64,000 nt of DNA from Modestobacter italicus (GTDB lineage Bacteria; Actinomycetota; Actinomycetes; Mycobacteriales; Geodermatophilaceae): NCBI RefSeq assembly GCF_019799965.1, contig NZ_JABGCJ010000003.1, positions 1 to 64,000 on the forward strand. The letters run 5' to 3'. The position numbers and the translations under genes are program-made. Below the pieces are notes generated by a model. It was not told where the DNA came from, searched no databases, and saw nothing but the letters and a program-made list of their open reading frames with translations. Shown here one piece after another: positions 47,113 to 57,270 of the stretch (its first letter is position 1; every line of letters starts with the position of its first letter).

Positions 47113-48177
47113 TCAGCCGGCGTCGGCCTCGCGGCCGGGCCGGGTCTGCGCGGGACGACGGACCCGCCGCCACCCGGTCCGCGGCGGTCGTCGCGACGGG
47201 CCGGTCAGCCGGGCGCCACGGCGGCGCCGCCGCCAGGCGGTGAGCGGCGCGGCCCCGGCCAGCCCGAGGGCGTACGGCGCGGCGAGGGCGGCGGTGTCCT
47301 GGACCGGGGTCGGCTCGCTGCCGGTCGGGGCGAGCCCCTCGGCCTGCCCCTGCTGGATGTCGGGGCTGTCGAGCACGCCGAACCGGTCCAGCGGCCAGAC
47401 GATCAGCGCCGCCTTGCCGATCACGTCGTCCACCGCGATGGTGCCGGCGTGCTCGTCGTCCATGTGGGCCTTGGAGTCGGCCGACGCCGAGCGGTGGTCG
47501 CCCATCACCCACAGGCGCCCCTCCGGCACGTGCACCTGCCCGAACTCCCGGCCGGTGGAGGTGCCGGTGCCCAGCGGGGCGTCCTGGTAGATGTACGGCT
47601 CGTCCAGCGGCTCGCCGTCGACCAGGACGCGCCCCTGCGGGTCGCAGCACTCCACCGTCTGGCCTCCGACGGCGATGACCCGCTTGACGTAGTCGTCCTC
47701 GCTCGGCGGTGCGACCCCGATGGCCCGGCCGAGCGTCAGCAGCGCGCCGGACAGCCAGTTGCCGGGCTCCTCGACGGCGATCTCCGGCGACCAGGTGTCC
47801 GGCCCGCGGAAGACGACGATGTCGCCGGGCTCGGGCTCGCCGAACCAGTACGGCACCTTGTTGACCAGCACCCGGTCGCCGGTGCAACCGGTGCATCCGT
47901 GCAGCGTCTGCTCCATCGACCCGGAGGGGATGAAGAAGGCCTGCACCAGGAAGGTCTTCACCAGCAGCGCGAGCACGAAGGCGATCACCAGCAGCACGGG
48001 CAGCTCGCGCAGCAGCGAGCCCTTCTTGGCCCGCTCCTGCCCGCCCCGGCGGCGGCCGGACCCCGTGGGGGCGCCGTCGGCGGTGTCGCGCGCGGTGGAC
48101 CCGGCGGTCGGCTCGGTCGAAGCGGACTGCCCGGTGGGGCGGGCGTCTGCAGGCTCAGCGGGCCCGTGCGTGCTCAT
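47113..48177 (-). CDS. lepB: Signal peptidase I
   Basis: LepB removes signal peptides outside the membrane. In this 354-residue protein about 50 polar residues precede a membrane anchor (ELPVLLVIAFVLALLVKTFLV). The catalytic Ser87 is in IPSGSMEQTL and Lys165 in DDYVKRVIAVGG, with the conserved GDHRSASADSKAH. Two cysteines (95 and 98) lie just after the serine box and two more at ECCD; these could form disulfides. A second hydrophobic segment and an Arg-rich tail end the protein. It follows rplS. Confidence 0.95.
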   Translation of the reverse strand: MSTHGPAEPADARPTGQSASTEPTAGSTARDTADGAPTGSGRRRGGQERAKKGSLLRELPVLLVIAFVLALLVKTFLVQAFFIPSGSMEQTLHGCTGCTGDRVLVNKVPYWFGEPEPGDIVVFRGPDTWSPEIAVEEPGNWLSGALLTLGRAIGVAPPSEDDYVKRVIAVGGQTVECCDPQGRVLVDGEPLDEPYIYQDAPLGTGTSTGREFGQVHVPEGRLWVMGDHRSASADSKAHMDDEHAGTIAVDDVIGKAALIVWPLDRFGVLDSPDIQQGQAEGLAPTGSEPTPVQDTAALAAPYALGLAGAAPLTAWRRRRRGARLTGPSRRPPRTGWRRVRRPAQTRPGREADAG

Positions 48178-48261
48178 CGCGGCCCAGCGTACGGTCCGCC
48201 GACCGGGGTGGCCGCCGACCCGCCCGCCGGGCGCCGTCGCCGTGGACACACCCCACGAACG

Positions 48262-48298
48262 CGAACGGACCGGCTGCGCAGTGCAGCCGGTCCGTTCG
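48262..48298 (-). terminator. rplS: Terminator after rplS
   Basis: A perfect 16-bp stem (CGAACGGACCGGCTGC and its complement) closes a 5-base loop, 14 bases after the rplS stop. lepB therefore probably also has its own promoter. Confidence 0.8.
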
Positions 48299-48312
48299 GG
48301 GAGACGCTGGGG

Positions 48313-48669
48313 TCAGCGCGAGACGAACTCGCGCTTCTCCTTGATCTTGGCGGCCTTGCCGCGCAGCTCGCGGAGGTAGTAGAGCTTTGCCCGGCGGACG
48401 TCACCGCGGGACAGCACCTCGATCTTCTCGACCACCGGGGTGTGCACCGGGAAGGTGCGCTCCACGCCGACGCCGAAGCTGACCTTGCGGACGGTGAAGG
48501 TCTCGCGGATGCCGCCGCCCTGGCGCCGGATGATGACGCCCTGGAAGACCTGGACACGCGAGCGGTTGCCCTCGATGACCCGCACGTGCACCTTCACGGT
48601 GTCCCCGGGTCGGAAGTCGGGGATGTCGTCGCGCAGCGACGCGGCGTCGAGGGCGTCCAGGGTGTTCAT
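48313..48669 (-). CDS. rplS: Large ribosomal subunit protein L19 (bL19)
   Basis: L19 lies at the 30S-50S interface. The 118-residue protein is of standard length, with [67 protein letters not shown] and a basic end. The ATG at 48669 fits the family start. Unlike the upstream genes, it is separated by a 160-base leader full of hairpins. Confidence 0.97.
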   Translation of the reverse strand: MNTLDALDAASLRDDIPDFRPGDTVKVHVRVIEGNRSRVQVFQGVIIRRQGGGIRETFTVRKVSFGVGVERTFPVHTPVVEKIEVLSRGDVRRAKLYYLRELRGKAAKIKEKREFVSR

Positions 48670-48710
48670 CGCAGCAGTCCTCAGTCCTAGCGGGAAAGTC
48701 GTCGTGACTC

Positions 48711-48799
48711 GGGCAGCGGTTGCCCACTGCAGCCGTGCCGGGTGGCTGCGCTCCACCGCCCGGTGGGGGACGGAGCCACCGTCGGCGTGGAGCCGACGG
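48711..48799 (-). promoter_or_regulatory. rplS: Hairpin-rich leader of rplS
   Basis: Four hairpins follow one another in the minus-strand leader: CCGTCGGC/GCCGACGG (48799-48779), CCACC/GGTGG (48766-48753), GCAGCC/GGCTGC (48749-48729) and GGGCA/TGCCC (48725-48711). They cover most of the space between the NUDIX stop and rplS. L19 leaders are known in Firmicutes; this one has no recognised family. It could be an autoregulatory RNA or a processing region. Confidence 0.45.
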
Positions 48800-48829
48800 C
48801 CTGCAGCAGCTCTCTACTGTGCCACATCT

Positions 48830-49330
48830 TCAGTCGACCACGCGTGGCGGCCCCGTCCACGGGCCCCGGAGCACCTCGGGGAGCGCCGTCCCGAGGTCCC
48901 GGGGGGCGAACCGCTCGGCGCTGTCGGCGATCTCCGCCGGCGACCACCAGCGGTGCGGTTCGTCCAGCTGTCGCTCCAGTTCGGTGCGTCCGCTGACGTC
49001 GACCTCGTGCACCACGTCGCGCAGCACGAAGAAGGTCTCCCGGGCGTCGAGCAGGGTGTCCCCCCACCGGCCCTGCCAGCGACGGAGCCAGACCGGGCCC
49101 TCCAGTGCGGCCGGCGCGACGACCAGGCCGGTCTCCTCGGCCAGCTCGCGCACCGCCGCCGTCCGCAGGTCCTCGCCGTCCTCGACGCCACCGCCGGGGG
49201 TGAACCAGTACTCGACGTGGCCGGGGTCGGTGCGCGGCTGCAGGCCGCGCCCGCCGAACAGCAGCACCCGCTGCCGGGGGTCGAGCACGACCACCCGGGC
49301 CGAGGGACGCACCCAGACGCCGTCGCTCAC
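48830..49330 (-). CDS. NUDIX hydrolase
   Basis: The 166-residue protein has a complete Nudix box at residues 46-69, from GGGVEDGED to RELAEETGL, with the metal-binding glutamates. NUDIX enzymes hydrolyse nucleoside diphosphate-linked substrates such as oxidised dNTPs, NADH or ADP-ribose; the substrate cannot be assigned. The start overlaps the trmD stop by 4 bases, so it belongs to the rpsP operon. Confidence 0.88.
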   Translation of the reverse strand: MSDGVWVRPSARVVVLDPRQRVLLFGGRGLQPRTDPGHVEYWFTPGGGVEDGEDLRTAAVRELAEETGLVVAPAALEGPVWLRRWQGRWGDTLLDARETFFVLRDVVHEVDVSGRTELERQLDEPHRWWSPAEIADSAERFAPRDLGTALPEVLRGPWTGPPRVVD

Positions 49331-50073
49331 GCCGGCGGGTCCGCGTCCAGGGCGGCGCGGTCGGCGGTGGTGAGCGCGCCGTCGGGCAGCGCGGCGAGCA
49401 GGTCGGGACGACGGTCGGCGGTGCGGCGCAGCGACTCCGCGCGCCGCCAGCGGGCGATCGCGGCGTGGTCGCCGGACAGCAGCACCGGCGGGACCTCGTG
49501 CCCGCGCCAGGTCGCCGGCCGGGTGTAGGAGGGGCCCTCGAGCAGCCCGTCGGCGTGCGAGTCGAACTCGACGGAGTCGGCGTTGCCGACCACGCCGGGG
49601 ATCAGCCGGGTGACCGCCTCGACCATGACCAGCACGGCCGACTCGCCACCGGCCAGCACGTAGTCACCGATCGAGACCTCCGACACCGGCCCGGCCTCGG
49701 CGGCCCAGTCGGCGACCCGCTGGTCGATGCCCTCGTAGCGGCCACAGGCGAACACCAGCCCGGGCTCGGTGGCCCACTGGGCCGCCACCGCCTGGGTGAA
49801 CGGCCGGCCGGCCGGGGTGGGCACCACGAGCCGGGTGCCGGCCGGGCGGACCGCCTCCAGCGCGCGCCCCCAGGGCTCCGGGCGCATGACCATGCCCGGC
49901 CCGCCGCCGTACGGGGAGTCGTCGACGGTGCGGTGCACGTCGTCGGTCCACTGCCGCAGGTCGTGCACCCCGACGGACACCAGGCCCCGCGCGGCGGCCT
50001 TGCCCAGCAGCGACTGGCCCAGCGGGGCGAGGTACTCGGGGAAGATCGTGAGGACGTCGACGCGGAACGTCAC
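49327..50073 (-). CDS. trmD: tRNA (guanine37-N1)-methyltransferase
   Basis: TrmD methylates G37 next to the anticodon, preventing frameshifts. The 248-residue protein has the N-terminal FRVDVLTIFPEY, the trefoil-knot SAM site (ACGRYEGIDQRV, EVSIGDYVLAGGE) and the C-terminal EGPSYTRPATWRGHEVPPVLLSGDH. It overlaps rimM and NUDIX by 4 bases each. Confidence 0.97.
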   Translation of the reverse strand: MTFRVDVLTIFPEYLAPLGQSLLGKAAARGLVSVGVHDLRQWTDDVHRTVDDSPYGGGPGMVMRPEPWGRALEAVRPAGTRLVVPTPAGRPFTQAVAAQWATEPGLVFACGRYEGIDQRVADWAAEAGPVSEVSIGDYVLAGGESAVLVMVEAVTRLIPGVVGNADSVEFDSHADGLLEGPSYTRPATWRGHEVPPVLLSGDHAAIARWRRAESLRRTADRRPDLLAALPDGALTTADRAALDADPPA

Positions 50074-50585
50074 AGGTCCAGCAGCCCCTCGGGCGGGTCG
50101 ACGACCAGGCGCCCGGCGGCCACGTCGACGGTGGGGACGATCGCGGTCACGAACGGGACGAGCACCTCACCGCCCTCGGGACGGCGCACGACGAGCAGCT
50201 CGGTGCCCTCGTGCCGGACGGCGGTGACCGTGCCGACCGGGGTGCCGTCGGGCAGCTCGGCGGCCAGCCCGACCAGCTGGTGGTCGTAGAAGGACTCCGG
50301 GTCCTCCAGCGGGGGCAGCTCGGCGACGGGCACCAACAACTGCGTGTTGCGCAGGGCGTCGGCCTCCTCGCGGTCGGCGACCACCGTGCCGTCGGTGCGC
50401 GCCAGGGTGAGCAGCAGCGTGCCGCTGTGCCAGCGGGCGGCCTCGACCGTGAGTGGGCCTCGCGGGGCGGGCTCGGTGAGCAGCACAGACCCGGGGGCGA
50501 ACCGCAGGTCGGGGTCGTCGGTGCGCACCTCGACGGTCACCTGACCACGAACACCGTGGGGTCGGCCGATGCGGCCGACCACCAC
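50070..50585 (-). CDS. rimM: Ribosome maturation factor RimM
   Basis: RimM binds S19 and helps mature the 30S head. The 171-residue protein begins with the family motif VVGRIGRPHGVRGQVTVEV and ends in a PRC-barrel domain (SFYDHQLVGLAAELPDGTPVGTVTAV, VLVPFVTAIVPTVD). GTG at 50585 is the start; a second GTG follows it directly. It lies 44 bases after khpA. Confidence 0.95.
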   Translation of the reverse strand: MVVGRIGRPHGVRGQVTVEVRTDDPDLRFAPGSVLLTEPAPRGPLTVEAARWHSGTLLLTLARTDGTVVADREEADALRNTQLLVPVAELPPLEDPESFYDHQLVGLAAELPDGTPVGTVTAVRHEGTELLVVRRPEGGEVLVPFVTAIVPTVDVAAGRLVVDPPEGLLDL

Positions 50586-50629
50586 GGTGTCGGTGGAGTG
50601 CGGGGTGGCGCCGGAGGCGCCGGGAGTGC

Positions 50630-50866
50630 TCAGCGCCCGTCGGTGTCGACGACGTCGACCCGCAGGCCGCGCCCACCGACACCGGTCATGACCTGGCGCA
50701 GCGCCTTGGCGGTGCGCCCGCCGCGGCCGATGACCTTGCCGAGGTCGTCGGGGTGGACCCGGACCTCGAGGGTCTTGCCGCGACGGCCGTTGACCAGGTC
50801 GACCACGACGTCGTCGGGGTTGTCGACGATGCCCTTGACCAGGTGCTCGAGCGCTTCTTCGAGCAC
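50630..50866 (-). CDS. khpA: KH-domain RNA-binding protein KhpA
   Basis: This 78-residue single KH domain (LEHLVKGIVDNPDDV, VHPDDLGKVIGRGGRTAKALRQV) has the GRGG loop that contacts RNA. KhpA pairs with KhpB/Jag as a global RNA binder in Firmicutes; in Actinobacteria it is always found after rpsP. GTG at 50866 begins 3 bases after the rpsP stop. Confidence 0.93.
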   Translation of the reverse strand: MLEEALEHLVKGIVDNPDDVVVDLVNGRRGKTLEVRVHPDDLGKVIGRGGRTAKALRQVMTGVGGRGLRVDVVDTDGR

Positions 50867-50869
50867 GTC

Positions 50870-51340
50870 TTACTCGGCGGGCGTCTCGGCCGCGGCCGGC
50901 TCGGCGGCAGGCGCCTCAGCAGCAGGCGCGTCGGCCGGAGCGGCGTCGGCCTTGGGAGCGGCCTTCTTCTTCGGGGTGGTGGCGTCGGTGGCCGGCTCGC
51001 CCATGGCGGCGCGGGCGGCCTCCTCGTAGACGGCCTTCTTGTCGGCCTTGGGGGCCGCGACCTTCATCGGGGCCGGAGCCGGCTCGCCCTTGAACTTCTG
51101 CCAGTCACCGGTGACCCGGAGGATGGCGGCGACGGCCTCGGTCGGCTGGGCGCCGACACCGAGCCAGTACTGCGCGCGCTCGCTGTCGACCTCGATGAAG
51201 GACGGGTCCTCCTTCGGGTGGTACTTGCCGATCGTCTCGATCGAACGACCGTCCCGCTTGGTGCGGGCGTCGGCGACGACGATGCGGTAGTACGGCGCGC
51301 GCATCTTGCCCAGGCGCATGAGCTTGATCTTGGTGGCCAC
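50870..51340 (-). CDS. rpsP: Small ribosomal subunit protein S16 (bS16) with long C-terminal tail
   Basis: Residues 1-80 are S16 ([53 protein letters not shown]). The remaining 75 residues are rich in Ala, Pro, Lys and Glu and are absent from short S16 proteins; tails of this kind occur in other actinomycetes. It is the first gene of rpsP-khpA-rimM-trmD-NUDIX. The promoter should lie in 51341-51468, opposite the VOC gene. Confidence 0.95.
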   Translation of the reverse strand: MATKIKLMRLGKMRAPYYRIVVADARTKRDGRSIETIGKYHPKEDPSFIEVDSERAQYWLGVGAQPTEAVAAILRVTGDWQKFKGEPAPAPMKVAAPKADKKAVYEEAARAAMGEPATDATTPKKKAAPKADAAPADAPAAEAPAAEPAAAETPAE

Positions 51341-51468
51341 GGTGTGTGGTGTGCTCCTCGAACGTGTGTGGTTGCTCGCCGGACGGACGCGTGGGGGTAC
51401 GCCGGGGCGGAGCGATGGACACGGGCGGGGAACGGTGAGAGGGCCGCCACCGCCGTGTTCGACAGACC

Positions 51469-51897
51469 ATGATGCCAGACGTGGCGACTGCTCATGAACC
51501 CCAGCCCGGCGTCCTGCACCACATCGAGCTGTGGGTGCCCGACCTGACCCGGGCCACCCGGTCGTGGGGCTGGCTGCTGGGGGCGCTCGGCGCGCAGCCG
51601 TTCCAGTCCTGGGAGCACGGCCGCTCGTGGCGCTGGGCCGACGGGAGCTACCTGGTCGTCGAGCGGTCGCCGGCGCTGACCGGCGACCGGCACGAGCGCC
51701 GCGCCCCCGGCCTGAACCACCTGGCGTTCTGGGCCGGCTCCCCGGCGGAGCTGGACGCCCTGGTCGCCGAGGCGCCGGCGCACGGCTGGTCGCTGTTGTT
51801 CGGCGACCGGCACCCGTTCGCCGGCGGCCCGGACCACCGGGCGGCCTACCTGGCCGACGCCGACGGCTACGAGGTGGAGCTGGTCGCCCGCACCTGA
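51469..51897 (+). CDS. VOC family (glyoxalase-like) protein
   Basis: The 142-residue protein is one glyoxalase/bleomycin-resistance fold, with the N-terminal [22 protein letters not shown], central [19 protein letters not shown] and C-terminal [16 protein letters not shown]. His and Glu residues sit at the metal positions. Function is not predictable within this superfamily. An ATG one codon later is equally likely. It is divergent from rpsP and converges on the RraB-like gene 3 bases away. Confidence 0.8.
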   Translation: MMPDVATAHEPQPGVLHHIELWVPDLTRATRSWGWLLGALGAQPFQSWEHGRSWRWADGSYLVVERSPALTGDRHERRAPGLNHLAFWAGSPAELDALVAEAPAHGWSLLFGDRHPFAGGPDHRAAYLADADGYEVELVART

Positions 51898-51900
51898 GGG

Positions 51901-52251
51901 TCAGTCCCCGGCGTCGTCCGGGGGCACCAGGAAGCCACCCCAGCCGTCGTAGTGGCCACCGTGCCGGCCGATGATCCCGACCACCTCCCGGGTGAAGGCG
52001 GCCGCGGTCTCGTGGTCGACGGCGGTCATCGCGCTGAACTCCAGCCAGACGGTGAGCAGCCGGCGGTACAGCCCGTCGACCCGGTACCCGGCCGCGGTGA
52101 GCTCCTCACCGGCCGCCGTCGCCGCCGACCGGGTGCGGAACCCGGCCAGGTGGTCGATCGGGCGCGGCGCGTGCACCCGGTCACCGTGGCCGAGGTTGGC
52201 CTCCACCGTCTGCGCGGTCAGCCGCAGCTGCTGCTCCAGGTCGTCGGCCAC
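51901..52251 (-). CDS. RraB-domain protein (ribonuclease E inhibitor family)
   Basis: The 116-residue protein resembles the RraB family that restrains RNase E in E. coli: [50 protein letters not shown] and the final [13 protein letters not shown]. Whether it acts on an actinobacterial RNase E is not known. It lies just downstream of proS on the same strand. Confidence 0.75.
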   Translation of the reverse strand: MADDLEQQLRLTAQTVEANLGHGDRVHAPRPIDHLAGFRTRSAATAAGEELTAAGYRVDGLYRRLLTVWLEFSAMTAVDHETAAAFTREVVGIIGRHGGHYDGWGGFLVPPDDAGD

Positions 52252-52302
52252 GGCAGCAGTGCACCACGCCGCGCCCGGCCCGCCGCGCAGGCGGGCCGGA
52301 CC

Positions 52303-54039
52303 TCAGCTGCGGACGGCCGCGAGCACGGCCTCGCGGGCGTCGGCGACCGGCACCTCGGACCGCTCCCCCGTGGCCCGGTCGCGGACCTCGATGACGCCCT
52401 CGGCCAGGCCGCGGCCCACGGTGACGATGGTCGGCATCCCGAGCAGCTCGGCGTCCTTGAACTTCACGCCCGGGGACACCTTCGGCCGGTCGTCCAGCAG
52501 CACGGTCAGCCCGGCGGCGACCAGCTCACCGGCGAGGGTCTCGGCGAACTCGAAGACGGCGGCGTCCTTGCCGGTGGCGACCAGGTGGACGTCGGCCGGG
52601 GCGACCTCGCGCGGCCAGACGAGCCCGAGCTCGTCGTGCATCGACTCGGCGATCGCGGCCACGGCGCGGGAGACGCCGATGCCGTAGGAGCCCATGGTGA
52701 CGGTGACGAGCTTGCCGTTCTCGTCGAGCACCTTGAGGTCCAGCGCCTCCGCGTACTTCCGTCCGAGCTGGAAGATGTGGCCCATCTCCACGCCGCGGGC
52801 GAGCTCCAGCGGGCCGGAGCCGTCGGGAGCCGGGTCCCCCGCCAGCACCTCGGCGGCCTCGATCACGCCGTCCCAGCTGAAGTCGCGGCCGGCGACCAGG
52901 TCGAAGACGTGCCGGCCGGCCTCGTTGGCGCCGGTGACCCAGCGGGAGCCGGGGACGACGCGGGGGTCGACCAGGTAGCGGATGCCGGACTTGCCCTCGG
53001 TGCCGAGCACCTGCGGGCCGATGTAGCCCTTGACCAGGTCGGGGTGGGCGGCGAAGTCGGTGAACGGCTCGACCTCGGCCGGGGCCACCTGGGCCTCCAG
53101 CCGCTTGGTGTCGACCTCACGGTCACCGGGCAGGCCGATGACCAGCGGCTCACGGGTGCCGTCGGGGTGCACCAGGGTGACCACGACGTTCTTCAGCGTC
53201 TGCGCCGCGGTGTAGCCGGCGTCGGGGAACAGCTCGTCCGCCACCGCGACCAGCGTGTCGATGGTCGGGGTGTCGGGGGTGTCCTCGACGTGCGCCTCGG
53301 GCAGCCCGTCGAAGGGGATCGACTCCGGGACGACGGTGGCGACCGCCTCGACGTTGGCGGCGTACCCGCCGGGCGAGCGGACGAAGGTGTCCTCGCCGAT
53401 CGAGGTGGGGTGCAGGAACTCCTCGCTCTTGGAACCGCCCATCGCCCCGGACATCGCCGAGACGATCACGTACTCCAGGCCCAGCCGGTCGAAGATGCGG
53501 ATGTAGGCCTCGCGGTGGGCGGCGTAGGAACGGTCCAGCCCGGCGTCGTCCACGTCGAAGGAGTAGCTGTCCTTCATGGTGAACTCACGGCCGCGGAACA
53601 GCCCGGCGCGGGGCCGCGCCTCGTCCCGGTACTTGGTCTGGATCTGGTAGAGCGAGACCGGCAGGTCCTTGTAGGAGCCGTAGAGGTCCTTCACCAGGAG
53701 GGTGAACATCTCCTCGTGGGTGGGGCCGAGGAGGAAGTCGTTGCCCCGGCGGTCCTGCAGCCGGAACAGGTTGTCGCCGTACTCGGTCCAGCGGCCGGTC
53801 GCCTCGTAGGGCTCGCGCGGCAGCAGCGCCGGGAAGTGCACCTCCTGCGCGCCCATCGCGTCCATCTCCTCGCGGACGATGCGCTCGACGTTGCGGAAGA
53901 CCCGCCAGCCCAGCGGCAACCAGGTGAACCCGCCCGGCGCGGCGCGGCGGATGTACCCACCGCGGGCCAGCAGCCGGTGGCTGGGGACCTCGGCATCCGC
54001 CGGGTCGTCACGCAGGGTGCGCAGGAACAGGGAGGACAT
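52303..54039 (-). CDS. proS: Prolyl-tRNA synthetase (bacterial type)
   Basis: This class II synthetase charges tRNA-Pro. In the 578-residue protein motif 1 surrounds [22 protein letters not shown], motif 2 is [14 protein letters not shown], an editing (INS) domain of about 180 residues follows, and motif 3 is [14 protein letters not shown], then the anticodon-binding domain. The ATG at 54039 starts at the family MSSLFLRTL; there is no clear ribosome-binding site, and the upstream frame is not conserved. Confidence 0.96.
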   Translation of the reverse strand: MSSLFLRTLRDDPADAEVPSHRLLARGGYIRRAAPGGFTWLPLGWRVFRNVERIVREEMDAMGAQEVHFPALLPREPYEATGRWTEYGDNLFRLQDRRGNDFLLGPTHEEMFTLLVKDLYGSYKDLPVSLYQIQTKYRDEARPRAGLFRGREFTMKDSYSFDVDDAGLDRSYAAHREAYIRIFDRLGLEYVIVSAMSGAMGGSKSEEFLHPTSIGEDTFVRSPGGYAANVEAVATVVPESIPFDGLPEAHVEDTPDTPTIDTLVAVADELFPDAGYTAAQTLKNVVVTLVHPDGTREPLVIGLPGDREVDTKRLEAQVAPAEVEPFTDFAAHPDLVKGYIGPQVLGTEGKSGIRYLVDPRVVPGSRWVTGANEAGRHVFDLVAGRDFSWDGVIEAAEVLAGDPAPDGSGPLELARGVEMGHIFQLGRKYAEALDLKVLDENGKLVTVTMGSYGIGVSRAVAAIAESMHDELGLVWPREVAPADVHLVATGKDAAVFEFAETLAGELVAAGLTVLLDDRPKVSPGVKFKDAELLGMPTIVTVGRGLAEGVIEVRDRATGERSEVPVADAREAVLAAVRS

Positions 54040-54098
54040 CCGCAACAACACGGCGCAAGCATCCCAGGCGCCTCCCCGGCGCCGTCCATCGGTTTCGC

Positions 54099-55193
54099 TC
54101 AGGCGACGACGCGGCCGCGGAGCACGGTTCGTTGCGGCCGCTGTAACGAGTCGAGGTCGGCGCGCGGATCGGTGTCGTAGACGACCAGGTCGGCCGGGGC
54201 GCCCTCCTCGATGCCCGGCAGCCCCAGCCACTGCCGCGCAGCCCAGCTGCCGGCGGCCAGGGCCGCCTCGGCGGGCAGCCCGGCGGCGTGCAGCGCGCGG
54301 ATCTCGTCGGCGATCACCCCGTGGTCGATGCCGCCGCCGGCGTCGGTGCCGGCGAACACCGGGACGCCCGCGTCGTACGCCGCGCGCACCACCGCACCGG
54401 AGTTCGCGTACAGCCGCCGCATCGTGGAGGCGTACGCGGGGAACCGCTTCTCCCCCGCGGCCGCGAAGCCGGGGAAGTTCTCCACGTTGACCAGCGTGGG
54501 GACGACGGCGGTGCCCCGGCGCGCCATCTCCCCGACCAGCTCCTCGGTCAGCCCGGTGCCGTGCTCGATGCAGTCGATGCCGGCGGCCAGCAGGGCCGGC
54601 AGCGCGTCGGTGCCGAAGGTGTGCGCGGTGACCCGGGCGCCCTCGGCGTGGGCGGCCTCGATCGCCGCGGTGAGCACCTCGGCGGGCCACTCGGGGGCCA
54701 GGTCGCCGATGCCGCGGTCGATCCAGTCACCCACCAGCTTGACCCAGCCGTCGCCGCGCCGGGCCTGCACCCGCACCTGCGCGACGAGGTCGGCCGGCTC
54801 GAGCTCGATGGCCAGGCCGGGGATGTAGCGGCGCGGCGCGGCCAGGTGCCGGCCGGCCCGGATCACCCGGGGCAGGTCGAGGTGCTCGTCGAGCACCCGG
54901 GTGTCCACCGGCGAGCCGCAGTCACGCAGCGCCAGCACTCCGGCGTCCCGCTCGGCGAGCGCCTGGGCGCGCAGGTCCTCGACCCCCGGCAGGTGCTCAC
55001 CACCCCGCCCGAGGCCGACGTGGCAGTGCGCGTCGACCAGCCCGGGCAGCAGCCAGCCACCGCGGCTGACCGTCTCCGCGCCCGGCACCGGCTGATGAGT
55101 GATCCGCCCGCCGGTGACCCACAGCTCGCGGTGCTCGCCCTCGGGGAGGACGACGCCGGACAGGTGCAGATCGGGCAGAGCGGGGCCGGTCAC
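54099..55193 (-). CDS. Metal-dependent amidohydrolase
   Basis: The 364-residue amidohydrolase-superfamily enzyme has [10 protein letters not shown] (HxH), WVKLVGDW with a probable carboxylated lysine, VTAHTFG, IEHGTG and GTDAGGG, the full set of metal ligands. It is nearest to the imidazolonepropionase/prolidase-like group; the substrate is unknown. It ends 60 bases upstream of proS and begins 5 bases after the ffh stop, so it is probably cotranscribed with ffh. Confidence 0.88.
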   Translation of the reverse strand: MTGPALPDLHLSGVVLPEGEHRELWVTGGRITHQPVPGAETVSRGGWLLPGLVDAHCHVGLGRGGEHLPGVEDLRAQALAERDAGVLALRDCGSPVDTRVLDEHLDLPRVIRAGRHLAAPRRYIPGLAIELEPADLVAQVRVQARRGDGWVKLVGDWIDRGIGDLAPEWPAEVLTAAIEAAHAEGARVTAHTFGTDALPALLAAGIDCIEHGTGLTEELVGEMARRGTAVVPTLVNVENFPGFAAAGEKRFPAYASTMRRLYANSGAVVRAAYDAGVPVFAGTDAGGGIDHGVIADEIRALHAAGLPAEAALAAGSWAARQWLGLPGIEEGAPADLVVYDTDPRADLDSLQRPQRTVLRGRVVA

Positions 55194-55197
55194 CGGT

Positions 55198-56772
<1,575 letters not shown>

Positions 56773-56983
56773 AACACGTCCTCAGGCAGTCGGGCGTGCA
56801 GCCGGCGGCCGGCCCGCGGTGCTGATCAGCGGACCGGACGTCACGGCTCGGGCACCCGGGGCCACCCCGGGACCGTCACGCCATCCGGCACCAGCGTAAT
56901 GGCCACCCGGCGCGGCGCCGCCCCGAAGTCCCCGCCCCCGCTCGTCGCCCACCCGGGCTCGCGAGGCCCGGCCGGGTACGGCG

Positions 56984-57175
56984 TCAGGCGGCGCGCCCCC
57001 AGGCCACGGCCGTCGGGCGGTGCGCGTCGCCGACCACCACGGCGGTGCCGCAGTCGACGCAGGCCCACTCGGGGCAGTCGCCGCCGTCCTCGGTGTGCCC
57101 GTCGATGCACGTGGGCTGCTCGAAGTCGGTGTCGTGCCCGCAGGTGGGGCAGGGCCACTGCTGGAGGTCGGTCAC
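56984..57175 (-). CDS. Small zinc-ribbon-like protein, unrecognised
   Basis: The 63-residue protein has cysteines at 9, 12, 23, 34, 39 and 42 (WPCPTCGHDTDFEQPTC and WACVDCGTAV), a pattern for one or two zinc sites. It starts with GTG. No family is known to me, but the spaced CxxC pairs make a random ORF unlikely. It lies between glnD and ffh on the same strand. Confidence 0.65.
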   Translation of the reverse strand: MTDLQQWPCPTCGHDTDFEQPTCIDGHTEDGGDCPEWACVDCGTAVVVGDAHRPTAVAWGRAA

Positions 57176-57270
57176 GGGTTCGTCCCCTCTCGTCTGATCG
57201 CCGGTCGTCGGGAGCGGGCTCCCGTCCGGCAGACCGAACGTCTCACGGGGGTGCGACAGAACCGCGGAAG

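Noticed and set aside
48742-48996. A plus-strand ORF with [15 protein letters not shown]
   Set aside because: It arises from the complement of the rplS leader hairpins and the NUDIX gene. I also checked the region for a tRNA and found no cloverleaf.
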